Assembly: GCF_032085515.1 (NCBI RefSeq)
Contig: NZ_JASXSX010000001.1
Location: 868,001 to 932,000, forward strand
DNA from: Gleimia hominis
GTDB taxonomy: Bacteria > Actinomycetota > Actinomycetes > Actinomycetales > Actinomycetaceae
Direction of reading: 5' to 3'
DNA: 64,000 bases
The notes beneath the pieces are model-generated. The model did not search any database and had not been told where the DNA came from. It worked only from the letters and a program-made list of their open reading frames with translations. Of this stretch, positions 49,832-58,314 are shown piece after piece. How positions within the stretch are numbered: position 1 is the first letter of the stretch; each line of letters opens with the position of its first letter. The position numbers and the translations under genes were made by a program.

Positions 49832-50803
49832 GTGCCCCGTTTTTCCGTGATCATTCCCTACTACAACGGTTCCGCGCACCTACCCACCTTGGTGCGCACC
49901 CTCGAACCCCATGACGTGGAGGTGATTGTCGTTGACGATGTCTCTACGCGCCGGCACGCGCAGAACCTCAAGCACGTCGCAGAAAAACACGGGTGGACGT
50001 GCCTGCGGCAACCAAAAAACCAAGGACCCGGCCCCGCGCGTAACCGCGCGATCCAAGCCGCCACCGGGGAATACCTGATTTTTTTGGACGCCGACGATCA
50101 GCTTGCCCCCTCAATAACCCAACAACTGGAACGGGTGGTGGCTGACCACGAACCCGACATTATTGCTTACGACCTGCACGCAGTGACCCCGAAAACGGAC
50201 TTCATCTACCCCATGGTCGCCGACGAACACGCGGGCTGGGTGGAGCCGAGTGTCGCGCTTGCACTAATCATGGGCATAACTTCGGGTAAATGCTACCGGC
50301 GCAAATTTGTAACCGAAAACGACCTGCGGTTCGCGCCGTTGCGCCGCCACGAAGACACGGTGTTCACAAAAACGGCGTGTGCGCGAGCGGAAAAAATCTT
50401 CTACCTACCCGAACCCCTGTACCAGTACTCCGTGGACCCAGGTTCCCTATCTGCGCGCAACCGGGCGATAACGATTGAGAACTCGTTCGCGGCCTTCAGT
50501 TTTATTGCCCAGCACGTTGGGGACCGTTACCCGGACGCGTTGGAATACGTTTACATCCAAGAAGTAATTATGTCGTGCGTGATGCAGGTGAATCGGGCGC
50601 GGCTTAGCGGGCAGAAAATGCGGACGCTATTTGACAAGTTTGAGGCCCAATACCCGCACTGGAGCAGCAACCCGTTCTTGCGCTCGCGGGCACCACTGCG
50701 GTATCAGGTAATGGCACAGCTGGTGCACCACCGCAGTACGTGCGGCCTGAGGGCACTGATGCTTGCCGACGCCGCTGCCCGCAAAATCCGCGGCGTTAAC
50801 TAA
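49832..50803 (+). CDS. Glycosyltransferase family 2
   Basis: A 323-residue cytosolic GT-A enzyme. FSVIIPYYNGSAHLPTLV starts the fold, VIVVDDVSTR and NQGPGPARNRAIQAATGEYLIFLDADDQ follow, with LDADD as the metal-binding motif. PLRRHEDTVFTKTA is the catalytic-base region. GTG start after AGGAGG. Donor and acceptor are unknown. Confidence 0.85.
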   Translation: MPRFSVIIPYYNGSAHLPTLVRTLEPHDVEVIVVDDVSTRRHAQNLKHVAEKHGWTCLRQPKNQGPGPARNRAIQAATGEYLIFLDADDQLAPSITQQLERVVADHEPDIIAYDLHAVTPKTDFIYPMVADEHAGWVEPSVALALIMGITSGKCYRRKFVTENDLRFAPLRRHEDTVFTKTACARAEKIFYLPEPLYQYSVDPGSLSARNRAITIENSFAAFSFIAQHVGDRYPDALEYVYIQEVIMSCVMQVNRARLSGQKMRTLFDKFEAQYPHWSSNPFLRSRAPLRYQVMAQLVHHRSTCGLRALMLADAAARKIRGVN

Positions 50804-50894
50804 CGGTTGCACCCGTGTTCTAGCCGTGTTTTGCCCGCATGGTGGCTGCATTAACCTCCGGGCGGCGCTCCCCACGCCCACGCACAGGCAGGGC

Positions 50895-51578
50895 TTACTT
50901 CATGATTAGTTCAACGAGGATGTTGATGGAGTTTAGGATCGACTGCCCCTTACCCCGCGAGTAATCCGTGTACCGAATGTGCGTGGGCATCTCTTTCCAC
51001 TTCAACCCGGTGTCTAACAGTGCGTACACAATCTCGGTTGCGTGCGCCATCCGGTTTTGCTTCAAATTCACCTGCATAGCCGCATCCCTGCGGATTGCGC
51101 GCAGCCCATTGTGCGCATCCGTCAGCACCGCCCCGGTGCGCAAACGCGTGATGAACGCTACGAAACGAAGCATTATGCGCTTAATGAGCCCAGCCTCAAG
51201 CTTGCCACCCAAAAAACGGGACCCGAACACGAACCCTAAATCTTCTTTCTCAGCAGCCTGCACCATTGCGAGCGCATCGTTCACATCGTGCTGACCATCC
51301 GCGTCAAAAGTCACCAAGTACCGGCCATCAGTTTGGGTGAGGAAAAAATCAATCCCCGTTTGTAACGCCGCTCCCTGCCCCAAGTTAACCGGGTGGGTAG
51401 CCACGTAAGCACCCGCAGCATGAGCCTCCTGGGCAGAATTGTCGCGCGAACCATCATCTACGCAAATAATGTTCGGAAAAGTACGCTTGGCTTCTTCAAT
51501 TACGTTCCTAATTACTGTGCCCTCGTTGTAAAGGGGAATAACTAACCACGTTTTATCTACCAAGCTCATGCTCCTCAT
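50895..51578 (-). CDS. Glycosyltransferase family 2, dolichol-phosphate-mannose-synthase-like
   Basis: A 227-residue GT-A enzyme. WLVIPLYNEGTVIRNVI, CVDDGSRDNS and LVTFDADGQHDVNDAL are the DPM1-type motifs. NGLRAIRRDAA and the C-terminal YSRGKGQS segment also fit. Relatives load a sugar onto polyprenyl phosphate or act in glycan branching. Several in-frame starts exist; ATG 51578 is chosen, with ATG 51569 close behind. It is divergent from the wbpD-like gene. Confidence 0.82.
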   Translation of the reverse strand: MRSMSLVDKTWLVIPLYNEGTVIRNVIEEAKRTFPNIICVDDGSRDNSAQEAHAAGAYVATHPVNLGQGAALQTGIDFFLTQTDGRYLVTFDADGQHDVNDALAMVQAAEKEDLGFVFGSRFLGGKLEAGLIKRIMLRFVAFITRLRTGAVLTDAHNGLRAIRRDAAMQVNLKQNRMAHATEIVYALLDTGLKWKEMPTHIRYTDYSRGKGQSILNSINILVELIMK

Positions 51579-51686
51579 TGTGCCATGAAAAACCCGTAAT
51601 CCACGCATTCGAAATGTGATCCACATCGATTTCCAAGCAAACCCATGGGCGGGTAAACTCGAAGCAGTCAACATTAAGGGAGACGT

Positions 51687-52289
51687 ATGGCAACGGTTGT
51701 TAGTAGTGCTGACGTATCTGCAGACGCCCAGTTGGGTGACGGCGTTAAAGTTTGGCACCTAGCGCAAGTTAGAGAACACGCGCAGTTAGGTGAAAACTGC
51801 ATCATAGGCAGAGGTGCCTATATTGGTGAGGGCGTGCGGATGGGCAATAACTGCAAAGTTCAAAACTACGCCCTCGTGTACGAACCCGCTGTGATCGAAG
51901 ATGGGGTGTTCATCGGACCGGCCGTGGTCCTCACTAACGACCACTTTCCCCGCGCCGTAAACCCTGACGGTACAATCAAATCTGCGTCCGACTGGGACAG
52001 CGTGGGAGTAACCATCAAAGAAGGAGCCGCCATTGGGGCGCGCAGCGTATGCGTCGCCCCCGTGACTATTGGCCGTTGGGCCACCGTAGCAGCTGGAGCG
52101 GTAGTGACGCGCGACGTGCCCGACTTCGCACTGGTAGCTGGTGTGCCCGCAAAAAGAATCGGTTGGGTCGGAAAAGCTGGAGCGCGATTAGAAGACCGCG
52201 GTGACGGCGTGTTCGTCTGCCCGCAGACCGGTTCGCGATACCGTGAAGTAAACGAAGATCAACTGAAAGAGGAAAACTCTCATGAGTGA
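51687..52289 (+). CDS. Sugar N-acetyltransferase, WbpD-like
   Basis: A 200-residue left-handed beta-helix acyltransferase. Hexapeptide repeats run through residues 5-155 (KVWHLAQVREHAQLGENC, GNNCKVQNYALVYEPAVIEDGVFIGPAVVLTNDHFPRAV), a pattern specific to WbpD/WlbB. These acetylate the 3-amino group of UDP-GlcNAc3NA. A Cys-containing C-terminal zinc-ribbon-like tail GDGVFVCPQTGSRY is also typical. It overlaps the next gene by eight bases. Confidence 0.88.
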   Translation: MATVVSSADVSADAQLGDGVKVWHLAQVREHAQLGENCIIGRGAYIGEGVRMGNNCKVQNYALVYEPAVIEDGVFIGPAVVLTNDHFPRAVNPDGTIKSASDWDSVGVTIKEGAAIGARSVCVAPVTIGRWATVAAGAVVTRDVPDFALVAGVPAKRIGWVGKAGARLEDRGDGVFVCPQTGSRYREVNEDQLKEENSHE

Positions 52290-53382
52290 CATGATTCCCG
52301 CAGCTCACCCCCTGATTGGTGAGGATGAGATTGAGGCAGTTTCCGAGGTACTGCGTTCCGGCATGGTTGCGCAAGGACCTCAGGTGGCAGCGTTTGAAGA
52401 AGAATTCTCTAACCAAATGGTTTCGGGTGCGCACAGCGTAGCGGTGAACTCCGGTACGTCCGCGCTCCACATTGGGTTGCTCGCCAGCGGAATCGGCCCG
52501 GGGGACGAAGTGATCGTTCCGTCTTTCACGTTCGCTGGTACCGGCAACTCGGTAGCCATCACGGGTGCCTCCCCAGTGTTTGCGGACGTTGAACTCGACT
52601 ACTACTGCCTGGATCCCGAAGCGGTTGAAGCGGCAATTACCCCGAAGACCCGCGGCATCATGCCGGTGCACCTGTACGGGCACCCCGCGAATATGCCGGC
52701 TTTGAAAGAGATCGCGCAAAAACACGACCTCATGCTGTTTGAAGACGCAGCCCAAGCCCACGGCGCGGGCATTGACGGGCAGAAAGTAGGTACGTTCGGT
52801 ACGTTCGGCGCGTTCTCGTTCTACCCCACTAAGAACATGACGTCCGGTGAGGGCGGGATGATCACTACGGGTGATGACGAACTGGCGCGCAAAGCCCGGC
52901 TGATTCGCAACCAGGGGATGGAAAAGCGCTACGCGAACGAACTCGTGGGCCTTAACAACCGGATGACGGACATTCACGCGGCAATCGGACGGACGCAGCT
53001 GAAGAAGGTGGAAGCGTGGACGAAGAAGCGGCAAGAAAACGCTGCATTCCTCACGCAGAACCTGGAAGGCGTAGTGACCCCCAAGGTGGCGCCGGGCGCG
53101 GAACACGTTTACCACCAGTACACGATCCGCGTGGTTGAAACGGACCGGGATCGGTTCATGGAGGCGCTGCGCGATGAATACCAGATCGGCTCCGGTGTGT
53201 ACTACCCGATTCCGAACCACCGTCTGCCTTCCCTAGCTCCGTACGCCCCGAACCTCGAGCTGCCCGCCACGGAAGAAGCGGCGAAGCACGTGGTGTCCCT
53301 GCCGGTTTACCCCTCGCTCACACAAGAAGAGCTTGACCGCATCGTCACCGCGGTGAACGCGCTCGCTAAGGCGGGTGCGTAA
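52282..53382 (+). CDS. Sugar aminotransferase, WbpE-like (DegT family)
   Basis: A 366-residue PLP enzyme. VPSFTFAGTGNSVAITGA, GIMPVHLYGHPANM, LFEDAAQAHGAG and the PLP lysine in YPTKNMTSGEGGM mark the family. The WbpE/WlbC group transfers an amino group to the 3-keto sugar made by WbpB. Placement between wbpD- and wbpB-like genes, with overlaps on both sides, supports this. Confidence 0.88.
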   Translation: MSDMIPAAHPLIGEDEIEAVSEVLRSGMVAQGPQVAAFEEEFSNQMVSGAHSVAVNSGTSALHIGLLASGIGPGDEVIVPSFTFAGTGNSVAITGASPVFADVELDYYCLDPEAVEAAITPKTRGIMPVHLYGHPANMPALKEIAQKHDLMLFEDAAQAHGAGIDGQKVGTFGTFGAFSFYPTKNMTSGEGGMITTGDDELARKARLIRNQGMEKRYANELVGLNNRMTDIHAAIGRTQLKKVEAWTKKRQENAAFLTQNLEGVVTPKVAPGAEHVYHQYTIRVVETDRDRFMEALRDEYQIGSGVYYPIPNHRLPSLAPYAPNLELPATEEAAKHVVSLPVYPSLTQEELDRIVTAVNALAKAGA

Positions 53383-54368
53383 TGACTAAGTTGCGCGTAG
53401 GTGTACTTGGCCTGGGGTCGATGGGCCGCCACCACGTTCGGAACGTGCGTGAAAATGATGACGTCGACTTGGTGGCGATTGCAGATCCTAACGGCGACAG
53501 GTTCGAAGTTGCCCAGGGGATGGAAGTCCTTTCGGGCGTAGACGAAATGATCGACGCGGGGATTAATGCGGCGATCGTTGCGGTTCCAACTGTTTACCAC
53601 CATGAGGCTGCGTTGAAACTCGCGCAGGCCGGGGTGCACACGATGGTGGAAAAACCCTTGGCGGCGTCCCTGGAGCAGGGCACGGAAGTGGTGGAAGCGT
53701 TTGAGGAAGCCGGCCTGGTGGGCGCGGTTGGGTATGTGGAACGCTGCAATCCCGCACTTCTGGAAATGCGGCGGCTGCTGTCTGAGAATTTCTTGGGGGA
53801 GATCTACCAGATTTCTACCCGGCGCCAGTCCCCATTCCCCGCGCGGATTTCTGACGTGGGTGTAGTGAAGGACCTGGCAACCCACGACGTGGACTTAACC
53901 GCTTGGGTTGCAGGTTCACCCTATAAGTCCGTGTATGCGCAAACTTCGTACCGTTCTGGCCGCGAATTTGAAGACATGGTGACCGCGTCCGCACGGCTAG
54001 AAAACGGTGTGCTCGTGTCGCACCTGGTTAACTGGCTGACTCCGTTTAAAGACCGGATGACGATTGTTACCGGTGAGCGGGGCGCGCTGGTGGCGGACAC
54101 GGCGATGAGTGATCTGACGTTCTACGAGAACGGTAAGTTCCCCCTCGAGTGGGAGCAGATCGCTGCGTTCCGCGGTGTTTCCGAAGGCGTGGTAACCCGG
54201 TTCGCGTTGATTAAACGCGAACCACTGCGGGTGGAGCACGAACACTTCTTTGACGCGATCCAAAATGGTGGGTCCGAGCACGTGTCGATGCGTGAGGGGC
54301 TGCAAACCATGCGGGTTGTGGAAGCGGTGTTGCGTTCCGCAGAGTCGGGTGAAGCGGTTCAACTCTAA
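53382..54368 (+). CDS. Gfo/Idh/MocA oxidoreductase, WbpB-like
   Basis: A 328-residue NAD-dependent sugar dehydrogenase. VGVLGLGSMGRHHVRNV is the Rossmann motif and MVEKPLAASLEQG has the catalytic Lys. KDLATHDVDLTAWVAG supplies the conserved HDxD acids. The WbpB reaction oxidises C3 of UDP-GlcNAcA, giving WbpE its substrate. It overlaps the wbpE-like stop by one base. The UDP-GlcNAc 6-dehydrogenase (WbpA) needed first is not in the window. Confidence 0.86.
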   Translation: MTKLRVGVLGLGSMGRHHVRNVRENDDVDLVAIADPNGDRFEVAQGMEVLSGVDEMIDAGINAAIVAVPTVYHHEAALKLAQAGVHTMVEKPLAASLEQGTEVVEAFEEAGLVGAVGYVERCNPALLEMRRLLSENFLGEIYQISTRRQSPFPARISDVGVVKDLATHDVDLTAWVAGSPYKSVYAQTSYRSGREFEDMVTASARLENGVLVSHLVNWLTPFKDRMTIVTGERGALVADTAMSDLTFYENGKFPLEWEQIAAFRGVSEGVVTRFALIKREPLRVEHEHFFDAIQNGGSEHVSMREGLQTMRVVEAVLRSAESGEAVQL

Positions 54369-55655
54369 GTGTTCACGCGGATAAAAGAATACGTAAAAAC
54401 GGTGAGTGAATCCTCACCGTTTTTACGTCACGTCCTCACCCTGGTTTCTGGTACCGCTATCGGCCAGGTAATCGTGTTCTTGATGATGATGATCATCACC
54501 CGGATGTACGGCAGCCAAGCGGTTGGGGAACTTGCTTTGTTCAACTCCTTCGTGGGCATCATCGTTGCGGTGGGCGCGGGCCGCTACGACATGGCTTTGA
54601 TGCTGGAGCACGATGATCGCAACGCGAAGGTCATGCTGCTGCTAGCGTTGCGGCTGCTGGCGTTCTCCGCGGCGGTCGCGACGTTGGTTCTGGTGCTGGC
54701 GCGCCCACTCTTGACTCAGCACTTCACCCCCGCTCTGTCGCGCATGATACCCCTGGTGGGCGTCGCTGCCTTTTTGCTGGGTGGGATGACTGCGATCCAG
54801 TTTTGGTTTAACCGCAAAACTGAGTACAAGACCATCGCTTTGAACCGTCTGAACCAGCAGGTGGGGTCTACGGGAAGTCAAGTAGCCGTGGGGGCCGTGG
54901 GGTTCCGTGGTCTCCCCGGCATGGTCACTGGCCTGATTGCGGGCTACGCGATCGCGTTCACGTCGATTATGGTGCGGGCAAAGGATTTTCGCCGGCTCGA
55001 CACAAAGGGCGCGGATTCAATGCGTACGCTTGCGCGTAAGCACTGGAAGATGCCGGTGTTGAACGGGCCGAACGCGCTGGTGGATGCGCTGCGGTTAAAT
55101 GGCATTAACTTACTGATCGGGATGGCGGACGCGTCGGCGTTGGGCCAGTACGATATTGCTAACCGCGTGGTGAACGTGCCGGTGATCTTAATCAATTCCG
55201 CGGTTTCGCAAGTGTTCTTTCAAAAACTTTCGCTGGTTAAACCGGGGGACATGTACCGCGAGGTGAAGAACGCGGTGGTGCGATCCATCAAGATTGGGGT
55301 GCTACCGTTCGCTGTCCTGTACGTGGTGGCGCCCTGGTTGCTGCCATTCGTGTTTGGTTCGCAGTGGGCAGATTCGGGGTATTACGCGCAGGCACTTATT
55401 CCGGGAGTGGCGATGCTGCTGATCACCTCCCCGATTTCAACGATGTTCGTGGTCACTGGGACCCAGCACTGGCTACTTGGTTTCGCCGTATTCTATGCGG
55501 CGGCTCCACTGGCTTGGCTGTGGTTCTCTCCGTTCGAACTGCTGCCCACGGTTTACGGTTTGGGTGCCGTCCTGTTCGTGTGCCTTGTGATCATGACGAC
55601 CATGTCGCTTATCGCCGCTAAACGCTACGACCGCAAAGGAACTGACGCGCAGTAG
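54369..55655 (+). CDS. Lipid-linked glycan flippase, Wzx-type
   Basis: A 428-residue polytopic membrane protein of the MATE/MOP superfamily. About 10-12 hydrophobic segments run the length, starting LRHVLTLVSGTAIGQVIVFLMMMIIT. RFDMAL-like GRYDMALMLEHDD and FWFNRKTEYKTIALNRL are typical of polysaccharide exporters next to wbpDEB-like genes. The GTG start is directly after the preceding stop. It would flip the undecaprenyl-linked unit to the outer face. Confidence 0.85.
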   Translation: MFTRIKEYVKTVSESSPFLRHVLTLVSGTAIGQVIVFLMMMIITRMYGSQAVGELALFNSFVGIIVAVGAGRYDMALMLEHDDRNAKVMLLLALRLLAFSAAVATLVLVLARPLLTQHFTPALSRMIPLVGVAAFLLGGMTAIQFWFNRKTEYKTIALNRLNQQVGSTGSQVAVGAVGFRGLPGMVTGLIAGYAIAFTSIMVRAKDFRRLDTKGADSMRTLARKHWKMPVLNGPNALVDALRLNGINLLIGMADASALGQYDIANRVVNVPVILINSAVSQVFFQKLSLVKPGDMYREVKNAVVRSIKIGVLPFAVLYVVAPWLLPFVFGSQWADSGYYAQALIPGVAMLLITSPISTMFVVTGTQHWLLGFAVFYAAAPLAWLWFSPFELLPTVYGLGAVLFVCLVIMTTMSLIAAKRYDRKGTDAQ

Positions 55656-55731
55656 TCGCCGCTGGGCAACGTGCGCACTACGCAAGCACACTAGAAAAAC
55701 ACGTGGCAGATACCGTGCGGCACGGCATTAT

Positions 55732-56826
55732 TTAGCGCCCAGCAAGTTCCTGGTACAGCTGCTGGTATTGGCGGGCAATGGTGTGGGGTTCGAACCGGTC
55801 ACCTACGGTTGCAGCGATTTCTTGGGCGCTGAGGTTCTGGGTGCGCCGGTGGACGTCTTCGATCGCGTCCGCGTATGCCACCGGGTCTTGAACCGGTACG
55901 GTTGCGCCCACGCGCGGGTCAATGTACTCACCTTGACCACCGTTCGCACCCACCACGAGGGGCCGGCCGTTAACAATCGATTCCGCTGCGGCCACAAAGA
56001 AGTTATCGGCCCGAGTGGGGCCAAAGAAAATGTCTGCCTCCCCGAGGGCAACCCGTACTTCAGCGGGCGATTTAGTGCCCGGGAAGGTGGCGTTCACACC
56101 GAGTTCCTTAACGAGCTGTTGCGCCGATTCCCTCAAGGGCCCTTCTCCAAGCCACGTTAACGACACCGCATGCCCGCGATCTTGCAGTACTTTCAGTGTT
56201 TTTACCGCGATAATCGGGTCTTTGCGTTCAATCAACGCGCCCGTGCAGATCAGTCGCAAGTCTTTCGGATCAGGCCGGCGCGGCATCAAACGGGTTGGTG
56301 AAGGTACCTGGCACGGAATAATCTCAATGCGTTTACTGCGCGCTGGGCGGATTGCGTCCGCTAAGAACTGGCATACGGAAACCGTTACGTCCGGCAGTGC
56401 GGACATCTTCAACAGGTACGGCAGTAGTTTCTGTTCGCGTTCACTCAGGGTGCTGGGGGTAGTGATGGCAGACCAGTGCTCGGTATGCACCCACGGTTGC
56501 TTCGGGCGTTTAAACACAAACGGTTCGATTGCGCTCAGGGCTTGCGTGTGCACGATGTCCGCGCCCTCCAGATAAGGGGTGAGCGCAGTTCGGGCCCGCA
56601 TCATATCCACCGGGTTCTTAGTAGACATGGGGATTCGGATAGTGCGGATCCCCTCAACGTAGGTTTGCCGCACGCCATCGTCCTCATGCGGAGGAACCAG
56701 GTGTAACACCAGAATATCCAAGCCCGCACGCTGGAACGCGGTGGCATCTTTCAACACGAACGAACCGGAAACGGGATTGACCCGGGTTGGAAACCACGGC
56801 GTGACAATAGCGATACGCAACTGCAT
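55732..56826 (-). CDS. Glycosyltransferase family 4
   Basis: A 364-residue GT-B enzyme. The N-terminal acceptor domain starts IVTPWFPTRVNPVSGSFVL; the donor domain contains LICTGALIERKDP and LTWLGEGPLRES. GEADIFFGPTRADNFFVAAAESIVNGRPLVV replaces the classic EX7E pattern with E-S-I-V. The gene is alone on the minus strand, 88 bases from the divergent GT4 gene. Confidence 0.85.
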   Translation of the reverse strand: MQLRIAIVTPWFPTRVNPVSGSFVLKDATAFQRAGLDILVLHLVPPHEDDGVRQTYVEGIRTIRIPMSTKNPVDMMRARTALTPYLEGADIVHTQALSAIEPFVFKRPKQPWVHTEHWSAITTPSTLSEREQKLLPYLLKMSALPDVTVSVCQFLADAIRPARSKRIEIIPCQVPSPTRLMPRRPDPKDLRLICTGALIERKDPIIAVKTLKVLQDRGHAVSLTWLGEGPLRESAQQLVKELGVNATFPGTKSPAEVRVALGEADIFFGPTRADNFFVAAAESIVNGRPLVVGANGGQGEYIDPRVGATVPVQDPVAYADAIEDVHRRTQNLSAQEIAATVGDRFEPHTIARQYQQLYQELAGR

Positions 56827-56914
56827 CCTCCAGCGGATATCAAAAGACTACGAAGCGTTTATAGACTACCATGCTGATGAGGGACAATTTGGGCGCAACC
56901 ATAAGAGGGGAAGC

Positions 56915-58186
56915 ATGAATCAGCTAGTTCTGGTGCTTACAGATTTTTTTCCGTACGAAGTAGGAGAAGAGTTCTTTGAGCAAGAAATAGGGTACTTAGC
57001 TGATGCGGTTGATGAGGTACTGTGCGTGCCCATGCGGGCGCACAAACCCGATCGGCAAACCCGCGCCCTACCAAAGAACGCGAGCGCGGTGCTGCCAGAT
57101 CGACCGTTCAGCGACAACAAGTGGGTTACCGCTGGCGCGTACTTGCCGAAACTCATGGCCACGTGCCCGGAACTGGTGGACTGGAGTAACTGGCGTAAAC
57201 CTGAATGGATCATGATGGATATCCGGTTCGGCACCCACGCGTTAGAGGTCTACGACAGGGTGTCGAAAGCGCTTAAAGGCAAGGATTTTTCGCAGTACTC
57301 GTCGGTGGTGCTGTACTCCTACTGGTTCTACACGGGCGTGGCGGTAGCGCAGCAGCTGAAAGAGAATGAGTTCAAAGGGGTTCCGGTTACGATCATGTCG
57401 CGCGCCCACGCCTACGATGTGGACGAAGACGATTCGCCCCGCGGTTACCTCCCCGCCCGCCCGTATTTAATGCAGGTGGTTAACCGGGTGTGTGCGATTT
57501 CGAATTATTCTGAGGAGATTTTGAAGCGGCGGGTTCCGCAACTGGCTAACAAGGTTGCGGTGCGCCGGCTGGGGGTTCCGCAAGCCCGGCGGGTACGCCG
57601 CACCCGGAAGGCTCCGTTTTGGATTGTCAGCTGCTCGCACCTGGCGGATTACAAGCGTATTGAGCTGCTCATTGAGTCGCTCGCGGTGCTGGAAAGCTGG
57701 GGGTACCGTTTCCGGTGGACGCACGTGGGGGAGCGGGACCAAGCGAAGATTGCGGCTAAGCAGGCGTTGGTGAAAGAACTGGGGATTCGCAACGAGGTGG
57801 AGTTCACCGGTTATATCCCCAACGAGCAGGCGCGCGCCCTTTATGCGAATCCGGATATGAGCTTGTTCGTCAACTCTTCTACCGGCGAGGGTGTGCCCGT
57901 TTCGATTATGGAGGCGCAGGCTTATGGCCTGCCGGTGGTGGCGACCTCTTCGGGTGGTACCGCGGAGATTGTGCACGATCAGAGTAACGGGGTTGTGGTC
58001 CCGGTTGATTGCACTGCGGAGGATTTTGCGCAGGCGATCCGTCAGGTTATCGATAGTGATGATGAGCAGTACCAAAGCATGTGCATCGCTGCGCACGACA
58101 CGTGGGATGCAATGTCGAACGCTAAACGGCAGTACCGGTGGATGGCTAACGACATCGCTAACCGGCTGAAGCAAACCGCGAAGTAA
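56915..58186 (+). CDS. Glycosyltransferase family 4
   Basis: A 423-residue GT-B enzyme. The start LVLVLTDFFPYEVGEEFFEQEI is typical of capsule-locus GT4 proteins. The donor half has VSCSHLADYKRIELLIESL, VEFTGYIPNEQARALY and the EX7E-type STGEGVPVSIMEAQAYGLPVVAT. The ATG at 56915 follows AGAGGGGAAGC; earlier in-frame codons reach into the neighbouring gene. Its last codons are duplicated downstream. Confidence 0.86.
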   Translation: MNQLVLVLTDFFPYEVGEEFFEQEIGYLADAVDEVLCVPMRAHKPDRQTRALPKNASAVLPDRPFSDNKWVTAGAYLPKLMATCPELVDWSNWRKPEWIMMDIRFGTHALEVYDRVSKALKGKDFSQYSSVVLYSYWFYTGVAVAQQLKENEFKGVPVTIMSRAHAYDVDEDDSPRGYLPARPYLMQVVNRVCAISNYSEEILKRRVPQLANKVAVRRLGVPQARRVRRTRKAPFWIVSCSHLADYKRIELLIESLAVLESWGYRFRWTHVGERDQAKIAAKQALVKELGIRNEVEFTGYIPNEQARALYANPDMSLFVNSSTGEGVPVSIMEAQAYGLPVVATSSGGTAEIVHDQSNGVVVPVDCTAEDFAQAIRQVIDSDDEQYQSMCIAAHDTWDAMSNAKRQYRWMANDIANRLKQTAK

Positions 58187-58211
58187 CGCCAGGCAAACCG
58201 CGAAGTAACGC
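58171..58211. repeat. Duplicated gene end after the GT4 gene
   Basis: GCAAACCGCGAAGTAACGC at 58171-58189 (containing the stop) is repeated exactly at 58193-58211. Shorter GAAGTAA/GAAGTAG pieces continue to about 58231. Confidence 0.88.
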
Positions 58212-58301
58212 GAAGTAAACCTCGAAGTAGCGTTGGTAGCATGGCGCGTGAAATGCGACACTTGTAGTGGCAAATTGAGGGGATTTTCGACCCTGGACTT
58301 A

Positions 58302-58307
58302 TAAAAT
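58302..58307 (+). promoter_or_regulatory. -10 box for leaderless start of the asparagine-synthetase-like gene
   Basis: TAAAAT, part of TATAAAAT, lies seven bases before the ATG at 58315. There is no ribosome binding site. The nearest -35-like TTGAGG (58275-58280) is 21 bp away, so it is weak. Confidence 0.5.
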
Positions 58308-58314
58308 TACGTCC

